Below, piece by piece: positions 1 to 5,124 of a stretch of 6,517 nucleotides of DNA (position 1 is its first letter; every line of letters begins with the position of its first letter). The stretch covers positions 1 to 6,517 of the forward strand of contig JAUYQT010000656.1 in NCBI GenBank assembly GCA_030697085.1. Reading direction: 5' to 3'. The position numbers were made by a program, and so were the translations under genes. Under the pieces are notes generated by a model. That model ran no database searches and had not been told where the DNA came from. It saw only the letters and a program-made list of their open reading frames with translations. Origin of the DNA: Azonexus sp. Lineage in GTDB: Bacteria; Pseudomonadota; Gammaproteobacteria; Burkholderiales; Rhodocyclaceae.

Positions 1-432
1 TATATGAAGGGTGCCGCCAGCGAGCGCGCCGACATCGATCAGGAAAAGCTCGAAACCGCCCTCGCCTACGCCGGCGAAATCCTCGCCCAGCAGGACCGCG
101 CCAATGGCCTCGCCGCCGACATCGAAAAGCTACGCACTGCCCAGGCTCCCAAAGACCGCTTCATCACTCGTGAGATCACCCGCTATGTCAAAGTCACCCC
201 TCCCGCTGATCGCTGCACTCTGCCTGGTACTTGGCGCCTGCTCCACGACGCCGCCGCTACCGGCACGCCAATCGCTACCGAAACCGGACCCCTGGCTGCT
301 GCAACCGCCAACCCCGTTGCAGACGCTGCCGCCCTCGAAACCATCGGCATCAACTACGAAGCCTGCCGCACCGACCAAGCCAAACTAGCCGGCTGGCAGC
401 GCCGCTACCAGACGCTGGAAGCCGGAGAATGA
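1..432 (+). CDS. lysB: Rz/LysB-like inner-membrane spanin (i-spanin), 5' end outside window
   Basis: This is the inner-membrane half of a two-part spanin, which joins inner and outer membranes at the last step of lysis. The frame is open to the left edge, so the gene probably starts upstream. The first ATG in view (4) would give a 142-residue protein lacking the N-terminal membrane anchor that this family needs, so I treat it as 5'-truncated. Counting from that ATG, residues 6-50 are charged and alanine-rich with a heptad-like, coiled-coil look. They are followed by RFITREITRYV (52-62) and a conserved-looking CTLPGTWRLLHDAA segment (71-84). The C-terminus carries a second cysteine (121). Its place just before gene R matches P2 lysB, and a lipoprotein partner is nested inside it. 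Primary sequence in this family is weakly conserved, so the call rests on context, coiled coil and the nested partner. Confidence 0.8.
   Translation, partial: YMKGAASERADIDQEKLETALAYAGEILAQQDRANGLAADIEKLRTAQAPKDRFITREITRYVKVTPPADRCTLPGTWRLLHDAAATGTPIATETGPLAAATANPVADAAALETIGINYEACRTDQAKLAGWQRRYQTLEAGE
185..388 (+). CDS. lysC: Rz1/LysC-like outer-membrane lipoprotein spanin (o-spanin), nested
   Basis: A 67-residue lipoprotein lies entirely inside the i-spanin gene, one frame over. The N-terminus MSKSPLPLIAALCLVLGACS is a short type II signal peptide with lipobox LGAC. Signal peptidase II would cut before Cys19, leaving a mature chain of 49 residues. About 15 of those are proline, the typical Rz1 composition. 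The lipidated Cys anchors it to the inner leaflet of the outer membrane, where its C-terminus meets the periplasmic end of the i-spanin. I chose the ATG at 185 because the lipobox then falls at the normal distance. The frame is open further upstream, but that stretch reads as proline/serine-rich shadow of the i-spanin gene. No strong Shine-Dalgarno precedes the ATG. The full nesting resembles lambda Rz/Rz1. Confidence 0.85.
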   Translation: MSKSPLPLIAALCLVLGACSTTPPLPARQSLPKPDPWLLQPPTPLQTLPPSKPSASTTKPAAPTKPN

Positions 433-899
433 AAAAGCCTGCCGCCCTGCGCGCCCACCTCACCCAGTGGGTGCCCGACCTCGCCAAAAATCCCGACAAG
501 CTGCACGTCTTCATCGAAAAGGGCCGCATCGCCAGCCGCTACGGCGCCAGCCTCGCCTTCGAATACCGCTACCAGCTGCAGCTCGTCATCACCGACTTCG
601 CCGAATCGCCCGACGTCCTCATCGTCCCCATCCTCGTCTGGGCGCTCGAGCACCAGCCCGATCTGCTCTTCGATGAAAAATTGAAATACAACCTGGTCAA
701 CTTCGAAGCCGAACTGCTCAATCACAACAGCATTGATCTCGCCCTGACCATCGAGCTCTCCGAACGCGTCCTGGTCAAACCCGTCGCCGCCGGCTACGAA
801 TGCGAGCACCTCGGCGAACCGCCCCTACCCGACCTCACCGGCCCCACCGGCTGGCAGATCTACCTGAAAGGCGTCTTGCTCGCCGAAGGCAGCGAATAG
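429..899 (+). CDS. R: P2 gpR-like tail completion protein
   Basis: A 156-residue protein of the P2 gpR family (P2 R is about the same size), needed to finish the tail so that it can join the head. Recognisable stretches are NPDKLHVFIEKGRIAS (21-36), SLAFEYRYQLQLVITDFAES (41-60) and the hydrophobic VLIVPILVWALEHQPDLL (63-80), followed by SERVLV (111-116) and the C-terminal WQIYLKGVLLAEG. The start at 429 overlaps the stop of the spanin gene as ATGA, with a modest GGAAG seven bases upstream. Upstream in-frame residues are arginine-rich shadow of the spanin gene, so the longer reading is rejected. It sits directly before S, as in P2. Confidence 0.95.
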   Translation: MKKPAALRAHLTQWVPDLAKNPDKLHVFIEKGRIASRYGASLAFEYRYQLQLVITDFAESPDVLIVPILVWALEHQPDLLFDEKLKYNLVNFEAELLNHNSIDLALTIELSERVLVKPVAAGYECEHLGEPPLPDLTGPTGWQIYLKGVLLAEGSE

Positions 900-909
900 C
901 CGCCACCCC

Positions 910-1365
910 ATGCCCAACCTCCCCGCCCTCGAAGCCTTTGCCGCCGACCTCCTCGCCCGCCTCGAACCGGCCGCCCGGCAGGAACTCGCCCGGCGTATCG
1001 CCCGCAACCTGCGCGCCAGCCAGCAAAAACGCATTGCCGCCCAGCTCAACCCGGACGGCAGCGGCTTCGCCCCGCGCAAGCCGCAACTGCGCCAGAAGAA
1101 AGGTGGCCTACGCCGCCAAATGTTCGCCAAACTGCGCACCGCCAAACACCTCAAAGCCAAAGGCACCGCCGACGCCGCCGTCGTCTCATTCACGACCGAA
1201 GTCTCCCGCATTGCTCGCGTCCACCAATTCGGCCTGCGCGATACGGTCAACCGCAAAACCGGCCTCGAAACCGACTACCCGGAACGCCAGCTGCTCGGCA
1301 TCAGTGAAGCCGACGAAGCCCTGATCCGCGACCTCGCCGTCGAATATCTCGCCGGCCGGTCCTAA
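910..1365 (+). CDS. S: P2 gpS-like tail completion / virion morphogenesis protein
   Basis: A 151-residue protein of the phage virion morphogenesis (P2 gpS) family, close in length to P2 S. It acts with gpR in tail completion and head joining. Family landmarks are RASQQKRIAAQLNPDGSGFA (35-54) followed by PRK, a basic patch KKGGLRRQMFAKLRTAKHLK (63-82), ARVHQFGLRD (102-111) and YPERQLLG (123-130). It begins 10 bases after R with no clear Shine-Dalgarno, so coupling to R is likely. A 61-base spacer separates it from V, the widest spacer in the window. Confidence 0.95.
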   Translation: MPNLPALEAFAADLLARLEPAARQELARRIARNLRASQQKRIAAQLNPDGSGFAPRKPQLRQKKGGLRRQMFAKLRTAKHLKAKGTADAAVVSFTTEVSRIARVHQFGLRDTVNRKTGLETDYPERQLLGISEADEALIRDLAVEYLAGRS

Positions 1366-1426
1366 GCCCGCGTTCTACACCCGCCAGCCCACGACGCGCG
1401 CCCGCGAGCCCGGCAAACTGCCCGGC
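1366..1426. other. S-V spacer
   Basis: This 61-base, very GC-rich stretch separates the S stop from the V start. The V frame stays open through it (reading AFYTRQPTTRAREPGKLPG just before the V methionine), but there is no ATG, GTG or TTG, only a CTG at 1418. I see no terminator hairpin or convincing promoter. It may be untranslated leader for V; an upstream non-canonical start for V cannot be excluded. Confidence 0.5.
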
Positions 1427-2098
1427 ATGGACATCGTTGAACTCTCCCGCCTGCTTGAAAACATCATCCGCGTCGGTACCATTCATTCCGTGGACCACGT
1501 CGAGTGCCGGGTCCGCGTCCAGACCGGCAAGCTGATCACCGACTGGCTGCGCTGGCTCGAAACCCGTGCCGGCAACACCACTACATGGAATCCGCCCACC
1601 GTCGGCGAGCAGTGCATCGTCCTTTCCCCATCCGACGAAATCGCCCAGGGCCTCGTCATCTACGGCGCCCCGTCGCAAATTATCGACACGCCCAGTCACG
1701 ACCCGGCAAAACACGTCATCCGCTACCCGGACGGCACGACACTGACTTACGACCACGCCGCCGGACTCCACCAGGCCAGCTACCCGGACGGCGCCAGTAT
1801 TAGCTACCACCACCCGAGCAGCGCACTGCAAGCCACCGGCATCGCCACTGCCCTCGTTCAGGCCGCCACCAGCATCACGCTCGATACGCCGCTGACCCAC
1901 ATCACCGGCCAATGCGTCATCGACGACCTGCTCACCTACGGCAACGGCATCGCCGGCACCGGCGGCAGCAACAAAAACGTCATCGCTGGCGATTTCACTC
2001 ACACCGACGGCAATCTCTCCAGCAATGGCGTCGTCCTGCACTCCCACACTCACACCGGCGTCTATCCCGGTGGCAGCAACACCGGCGAACCGTCATGA
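1427..2098 (+). CDS. V: P2 gpV-like baseplate assembly protein / membrane-piercing spike
   Basis: A 223-residue P2 gpV homologue, the trimeric spike at the centre of the baseplate that punctures the host outer membrane on tail contraction. Residues 1 to about 90 form the N-terminal OB-fold part (MDIVELSRLLENIIRVGTI, then PTVGEQCIVLSPSDE at 57-71 and GLVIYGA at 75-81). The rest is the beta-helical spike (LLTYGNGIAGTGGSN at 168-182). The C-terminal LHSHTHTG (204-211) carries histidines 205, 207 and 209. In P2 gpV and related spikes an HxH pair from each chain binds an iron ion at the tip, so these are the likely ligands. Two YPDG turns (100-103 and 119-122) suggest a small internal duplication. 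The stop overlaps the W start. Confidence 0.95.
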   Translation: MDIVELSRLLENIIRVGTIHSVDHVECRVRVQTGKLITDWLRWLETRAGNTTTWNPPTVGEQCIVLSPSDEIAQGLVIYGAPSQIIDTPSHDPAKHVIRYPDGTTLTYDHAAGLHQASYPDGASISYHHPSSALQATGIATALVQAATSITLDTPLTHITGQCVIDDLLTYGNGIAGTGGSNKNVIAGDFTHTDGNLSSNGVVLHSHTHTGVYPGGSNTGEPS

Positions 2099-2433
2099 TG
2101 AGCCGCGAAACCGGCGCCGCCATGGCCGAAGATGACCACATCCGCCAAAGCATCGCCGACATCCTGACCACGCCGATCGGTAGCCGCCTGATGCGCCGCA
2201 GCTACGGCAGCATGCTGCCCGACCTCATCGACCACCCCGGCCACCACGCCACCCACCTGCGCCTGCAGGCCGCCACCGTCATGGCCTTGCTCCGCTGGGA
2301 ACCGCGCGTCCGCATCACCAGCGTGGCGCTGGCGCAGGAAATGGACGGCCGGCTAGCGCTCGAAATCACCGCGACGAAACGCACCGGACAGCGCGCCGGC
2401 CAACCCGTTAACCTCACGTGGCCGCTGCAATGA
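2095..2433 (+). CDS. W: P2 gpW-like baseplate wedge protein (T4 gp25-like)
   Basis: A 112-residue member of the gpW/gp25 baseplate wedge family, which helps nucleate sheath assembly on the baseplate. The family core is clear: HIRQSIADILTTPIGSRLMR (15-34), RSYGSMLPDLID (35-46) and LLRWEPRV (65-72), where the EPR motif is typical of gp25-like proteins. Two start codons stand in tandem (ATG at 2095 and ATG at 2098). The first makes ATGA with the stop of V and the second begins at the last base of that stop, so either gives coupled translation; they differ by one methionine. In-frame sequence further upstream is arginine/histidine-rich shadow of V. Length is close to that of P2 W. Confidence 0.95.
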   Translation: MMSRETGAAMAEDDHIRQSIADILTTPIGSRLMRRSYGSMLPDLIDHPGHHATHLRLQAATVMALLRWEPRVRITSVALAQEMDGRLALEITATKRTGQRAGQPVNLTWPLQ

Positions 2434-3419
2434 CCATCGATCTCGCCGCCATTTCAGCGCCGGAAATCATCGAGCCATTAAGCTTCGAGGCCATTCTTGC
2501 CGCCCGCAAGGCGCGCTTCATCGAGCTGGCGCCCGACATGGCCCCGGTCATGGATCTCGAATCCGAGCCGGCCGTCAAACTGCTCGAAGAAGCCAGCTAC
2601 GACGAACTGCTTCTGCGCGACCGCATCAACCTCGCCGCCCAGGCCGTCATGCTGGCCTACGCCACCGGCAACGCCCTGGAACACCTCGCCGCCCTCTACG
2701 GCGTCACTCGCCTGGTCACCGACCCCGGCAACCCGGACGCCATCCCCCCGCTACCGGCCACGCTGGAAACCGACGCCGCCCTGCGCGCCCGCGTCCAGAT
2801 GGCGCCGGAAGGCTTCAGCACAGCCGGGCCAGCCGGTGCCTATCGCTTCCACGCCCTCAGCGCCAGCGGGCAAGTACTCGACGCCGCGGTCGACAGCCCA
2901 CGCTTCACCAGCCTGGAACTCACCCCGGAACAACTAGCGATCCTGCCGCCCGGCACCATCGCCCTGACTTGCACCTACGCTGCCGGCCTGCCCAGCCCGC
3001 GCCCCGGCATGGTCCGCGTCTCCGTGCTTTCGCGTGCAGCCAACGGCACGCCGAGCGCTGAGCTGCTCAGCGCGGTTGAAGCCGCCCTCAACGCCGAAGA
3101 CATCCGGCCACTGACCGACGAACTCGTCGTCACAGCCCCGGAAATCATCGAATACGTCCTCGAAGCCACCCTGACTACCTACCCCGGGCCATCGGCCCAG
3201 GCCGTGCTCGATGCCGCGCAAGCCGCCGCCACCCGCTACACCACAGAAACCCACCGCCTCGGCTACGACGTCACCCTCTCCGGCCTCTATGCCGCCCTGC
3301 ACCAGCCCGGCGTCCAGCGCGTCAACCTGATCCAGCCCGCGGCCAATGTCGTCTGCGACCTGCACCAAGCCAGCTACTGCACCGCCATCACCCTCACCCT
3401 GGCCGGCACCGATGTCTGA
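2430..3419 (+). CDS. J: P2 gpJ-like baseplate assembly protein
   Basis: A 329-residue baseplate J family protein, the large wedge subunit that, with gpW and gpI, forms the baseplate periphery. Landmarks are YDELLLRDRINLAAQAVMLA (57-76) and NALEHLAALYGVTR (81-94), FSTAGPAGAYRFHALS (129-144), RPLTDELVV (226-234), HRLGYDVTLSGLYAALHQPGV (275-295) and a C-terminal cysteine-containing strand (LHQASYCTAITLTLAG). The ATG at 2430 overlaps the W stop as ATGA and gives the natural N-terminus MTIDL. A GTG at 2418 would add only MAAA and is less likely. From memory P2 J is about 302 residues; the extra length seems to lie around 157-194. Its stop lies inside the start region of I. Confidence 0.95.
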   Translation: MTIDLAAISAPEIIEPLSFEAILAARKARFIELAPDMAPVMDLESEPAVKLLEEASYDELLLRDRINLAAQAVMLAYATGNALEHLAALYGVTRLVTDPGNPDAIPPLPATLETDAALRARVQMAPEGFSTAGPAGAYRFHALSASGQVLDAAVDSPRFTSLELTPEQLAILPPGTIALTCTYAAGLPSPRPGMVRVSVLSRAANGTPSAELLSAVEAALNAEDIRPLTDELVVTAPEIIEYVLEATLTTYPGPSAQAVLDAAQAAATRYTTETHRLGYDVTLSGLYAALHQPGVQRVNLIQPAANVVCDLHQASYCTAITLTLAGTDV

Positions 3420-4044
3420 CGCCTGGACCGACCCCCTCCTGCCGCCCGCCCAGACCCGGCTTGAAGCCGCCCTTGGCCAAAGCATGCACCCGGTCGGGCT
3501 GACGCCTGAAGTCATCGCCACCCTGTGGAACCCCTGGCTCATTCCCGCCAACCTGCTGCCCTGGCTGGCCTGGGCGCTGTCGGTGGATGAATGGGACGCG
3601 ACATGGTCGGAGGCAACCCAGCGCGCCGTCTGCGCCGCCAGCTTCCAGGTGCACCGAAGAAAAGGCACCGTCGGCGCCGTGCGCCGCGCCATGGATGCCA
3701 TCGGCTACCGCACCCGGCTGATCGAAGCCTGGCAGCAGACCCCGCCCGGCACGCCCCACACCTTCACCGCCGAGATTGAAATCGACGACCGCGGGCTGGA
3801 TGCCGGCACCGTCGCCCAGATGGAGCGGCAAATCAGTGCCGTCAAGCCCGAGCGCAGCCATTTCGATGTGCTGATCATCGGCCGCAGCAGTTGCCAAGTG
3901 CACACCGCCACCACTGCCCTCAGCGGCGAAATTGCCACTGTCCAGCCCTTCCAGATCACCGAAGCCGAAGCCCCCATGCCGACCTACACCATCGGCATCG
4001 GCACCCACGCCTTCGGCTCGACCACCGTCTACCCAATCCAGTGA
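3412..4044 (+). CDS. I: P2 gpI-like tail/baseplate protein
   Basis: A 210-residue P2 gpI family protein, a baseplate component that links the wedge to the tail fibre. The core is unmistakable: TLWNPWLIPANLLPWLAWAL (37-56) followed by SVDEWD, HRRKGTVGAVRRAMDAIGY (81-99), and VKPERSHFDVLI (144-155). The start at 3412 overlaps the stop of J by 8 bases (ATGTCTGA); upstream in-frame sequence is shadow of J. After residue 155 there is a tail of about 50 residues ending THAFGSTTVYPIQ, longer than I recall for P2 I (about 176 residues in all). H starts 7 bases after the stop, and the GAGG overlapping the stop can serve as its ribosome site. Confidence 0.93.
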   Translation: MSDAWTDPLLPPAQTRLEAALGQSMHPVGLTPEVIATLWNPWLIPANLLPWLAWALSVDEWDATWSEATQRAVCAASFQVHRRKGTVGAVRRAMDAIGYRTRLIEAWQQTPPGTPHTFTAEIEIDDRGLDAGTVAQMERQISAVKPERSHFDVLIIGRSSCQVHTATTALSGEIATVQPFQITEAEAPMPTYTIGIGTHAFGSTTVYPIQ

Positions 4045-4051
4045 GGCACTG

Positions 4052-4798
4052 ATGAGCCAGAATTTCTACACCCTGCTGACCAATATCGGCGCCGCCGAAT
4101 GGGTGAATGCCGAGATCGGCGGCATGCATGTGCCGATAACCCATCTCGCCCTCGGCGACGGCAACGGCAACCCGGTCGTACCGACCGAAGCGATGACCAC
4201 GCTGGTCAATGAAGTGCACCGCGTGCCGATCACCAGCGTCACCGCCGACGCCGAAAACCCCAACTGGCTAGTTTTCGAAGCCGTCATTCCGGCTGCGATT
4301 GGCGGCTGGACCATCCGCGAAATCGGGCTGATCGGCGGCAACGGTGGCGGCAACAAGCTGCTCGATATCGGCAACTTCCCGGCCACCTACAAGCCCGTGC
4401 TGTCCGAAGGCGCCGCCAAAGACATGGTGATCCGCATGATCACCCAGGTCAGCAACGCCAGCGTGGTGCAGCTGACCATCGACCCCAGCGTCGTGGTCGC
4501 CACCAATCAGGCCATCGTCAATGCCGTGGCTGCCCACGAGGCAAAGGCCGACCCGCACGCCCAGTACATCAAGTCCAGCCAGAAAGGCGTGGCCAACGGT
4601 GTCGCAACGCTGGGCGGCGACGGCCTGGTGCCGCTTTCCCAGCTTCCCCCGGCGATCGCCACTGATGCCGAGGTGGCCGCCTCGCTGTCCGCCCACGTCG
4701 GCGCCGGCGATCCGCATCCGCAGTACATCAATGCCGCTGAGTTGGCCACGGCATTCGCTGGCCAGCGCGGTCGTTCATATTTCTTTGGTCAATTTTGA
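4052..4798 (+). CDS. H: Short P2 gpH-type tail fibre protein (baseplate-attachment part only)
   Basis: A 248-residue tail fibre protein. Residues 1 to about 150 match the conserved N-terminal attachment domain of P2-type fibres (MSQNFYTLLTNIGAAEWVNA, ITHLALGDGNGNPVVPT at 30-46, then GGWTIREIGLIGG at 84-96 and KDMVIRMITQV at 123-133). This part binds the baseplate next to gpI. Residues 160-227 hold two copies of a fibre motif, AHEAKADPHAQYIK and AHVGAGDPHPQYIN, around GVATLGGDGLVPLSQLPP. The protein then ends in an aromatic RSYFFGQF. P2 H is about 669 residues, so the long shaft and receptor-binding end are absent. No frameshift is visible: the ending is a clean TGA, and the next gene's strong ribosome site overlaps it. 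Receptor binding is therefore probably done by a downstream protein. The start at 4052 has GAGG five bases upstream. Confidence 0.92.
   Translation: MSQNFYTLLTNIGAAEWVNAEIGGMHVPITHLALGDGNGNPVVPTEAMTTLVNEVHRVPITSVTADAENPNWLVFEAVIPAAIGGWTIREIGLIGGNGGGNKLLDIGNFPATYKPVLSEGAAKDMVIRMITQVSNASVVQLTIDPSVVVATNQAIVNAVAAHEAKADPHAQYIKSSQKGVANGVATLGGDGLVPLSQLPPAIATDAEVAASLSAHVGAGDPHPQYINAAELATAFAGQRGRSYFFGQF
4529..4732 (+). repeat. Duplicated DPHxQYI fibre motif inside H
   Basis: Two 15-residue copies with the pattern AH(x4)DPHxQYI occupy 4529-4573 and 4688-4732 (residues 160-174 and 213-227 of H). Each copy has paired histidines five residues apart. Such motifs recur in phage fibre shafts. A trimer junction or metal-binding role is possible but is inference. 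Confidence 0.7.
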
Positions 4799-4804
4799 GG
4801 AGGT
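4798..4804 (+). promoter_or_regulatory. Strong Shine-Dalgarno for the 103-residue fibre-cassette protein
   Basis: AGGAGGT lies five bases before the ATG at 4810 and overlaps the last base of the H stop codon. It is the best ribosome site in the window. The upstream baseplate genes have weak or no such site and rely on stop/start overlap, so expression of this cassette may be set independently. Confidence 0.85.
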
Positions 4805-4809
4805 AATTC

Positions 4810-5121
4810 ATGGCATCTGGAAAACTCGGTTCTGCGGCTTTGGCCGCTGCCGCCGACACATTGATCTACACCGTACCCGACGGCAAGGTGGCAACGCTCA
4901 ACATCGCCTGCGCCAATCGCGATTCGGTTAGCGCAAAGGTCCGTATCGCCATCGGCGTCGGCGCTAACCCGACCAACGATGACTATGTCCAGTACGACAC
5001 CTCACTGGCAGGTAACGGCGTCATTGAACGAACCGGCATCGTCTGCGGCGCTGGAGAGAAGGTCTGGGTTCGTTCGGATATCGCGAACGTCAGTGTCCGC
5101 GTCCACGGTTTTGAGGAGTAA
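4810..5121 (+). CDS. Small phage fibre-associated protein, function unknown
   Basis: A 103-residue protein with no signal peptide or membrane segment. It alternates short hydrophobic strands (TLIYTVPDGKVATLNIACAN, VSAKVRIAIGVG, KVWVRSDIANVSVRVHGFEE) with turns, which suggests an all-beta sandwich of virion type. The family pattern I recognise is an N-terminal MASGKLG, then a YTVP strand, then Y(x)QYDTSLAGNGVIERTG, then a C-terminal strand ending FEE. Proteins like this occur beside tail fibre genes in phages and are normally annotated as hypothetical. It follows H by 11 bases and ends 3 bases before the glycine-rich gene, whose ribosome site lies in its last codons. A role as connector, fibre-cap or decoration protein is inference; nothing shows an enzymatic function. 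Confidence 0.85.
   Translation: MASGKLGSAALAAAADTLIYTVPDGKVATLNIACANRDSVSAKVRIAIGVGANPTNDDYVQYDTSLAGNGVIERTGIVCGAGEKVWVRSDIANVSVRVHGFEE
5113..5118 (+). promoter_or_regulatory. Shine-Dalgarno for the glycine-rich protein
   Basis: GAGGAG lies six bases before the ATG at 5125. It is formed by the last two glutamate codons of the preceding gene, so the two genes are translationally linked. Confidence 0.8.
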
Positions 5122-5124
5122 TCA

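Noticed and set aside
800..1324. Arginine/proline/serine-rich + strand frame overlapping R and S
   Set aside because: Shadow frame of GC-rich coding sequence; S in the neighbouring frame has clear family motifs.
1366..1426. Terminator or small RNA in the S-V spacer
   Set aside because: No clear stem-loop with a T-run, and late phage tail genes are expected to be one transcript.
1301..2053. 250-codon open frame on the minus strand opposite S and V
   Set aside because: It lies opposite two clearly conserved phage genes and reads as valine/glycine/alanine/aspartate-rich shadow typical of the antisense of GC-rich coding DNA. No recognisable family.
2934..3701. 255-codon minus-strand open frame opposite J and I
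   Set aside because: Antisense to two conserved baseplate genes, low-information composition, no plausible domain.
4052..4798. H truncated by frameshift, with its missing end in the next frames
   Set aside because: The next frames after 4798 begin with their own strong ribosome site and ATG and do not continue fibre-like sequence from H; the ending looks natural or due to cassette exchange rather than a point lesion.
4772..4800. Internal promoter in the AT-rich end of H
   Set aside because: No convincing -35/-10 pair at proper spacing; the AT richness alone is not enough, so it is kept only as a junction observation.
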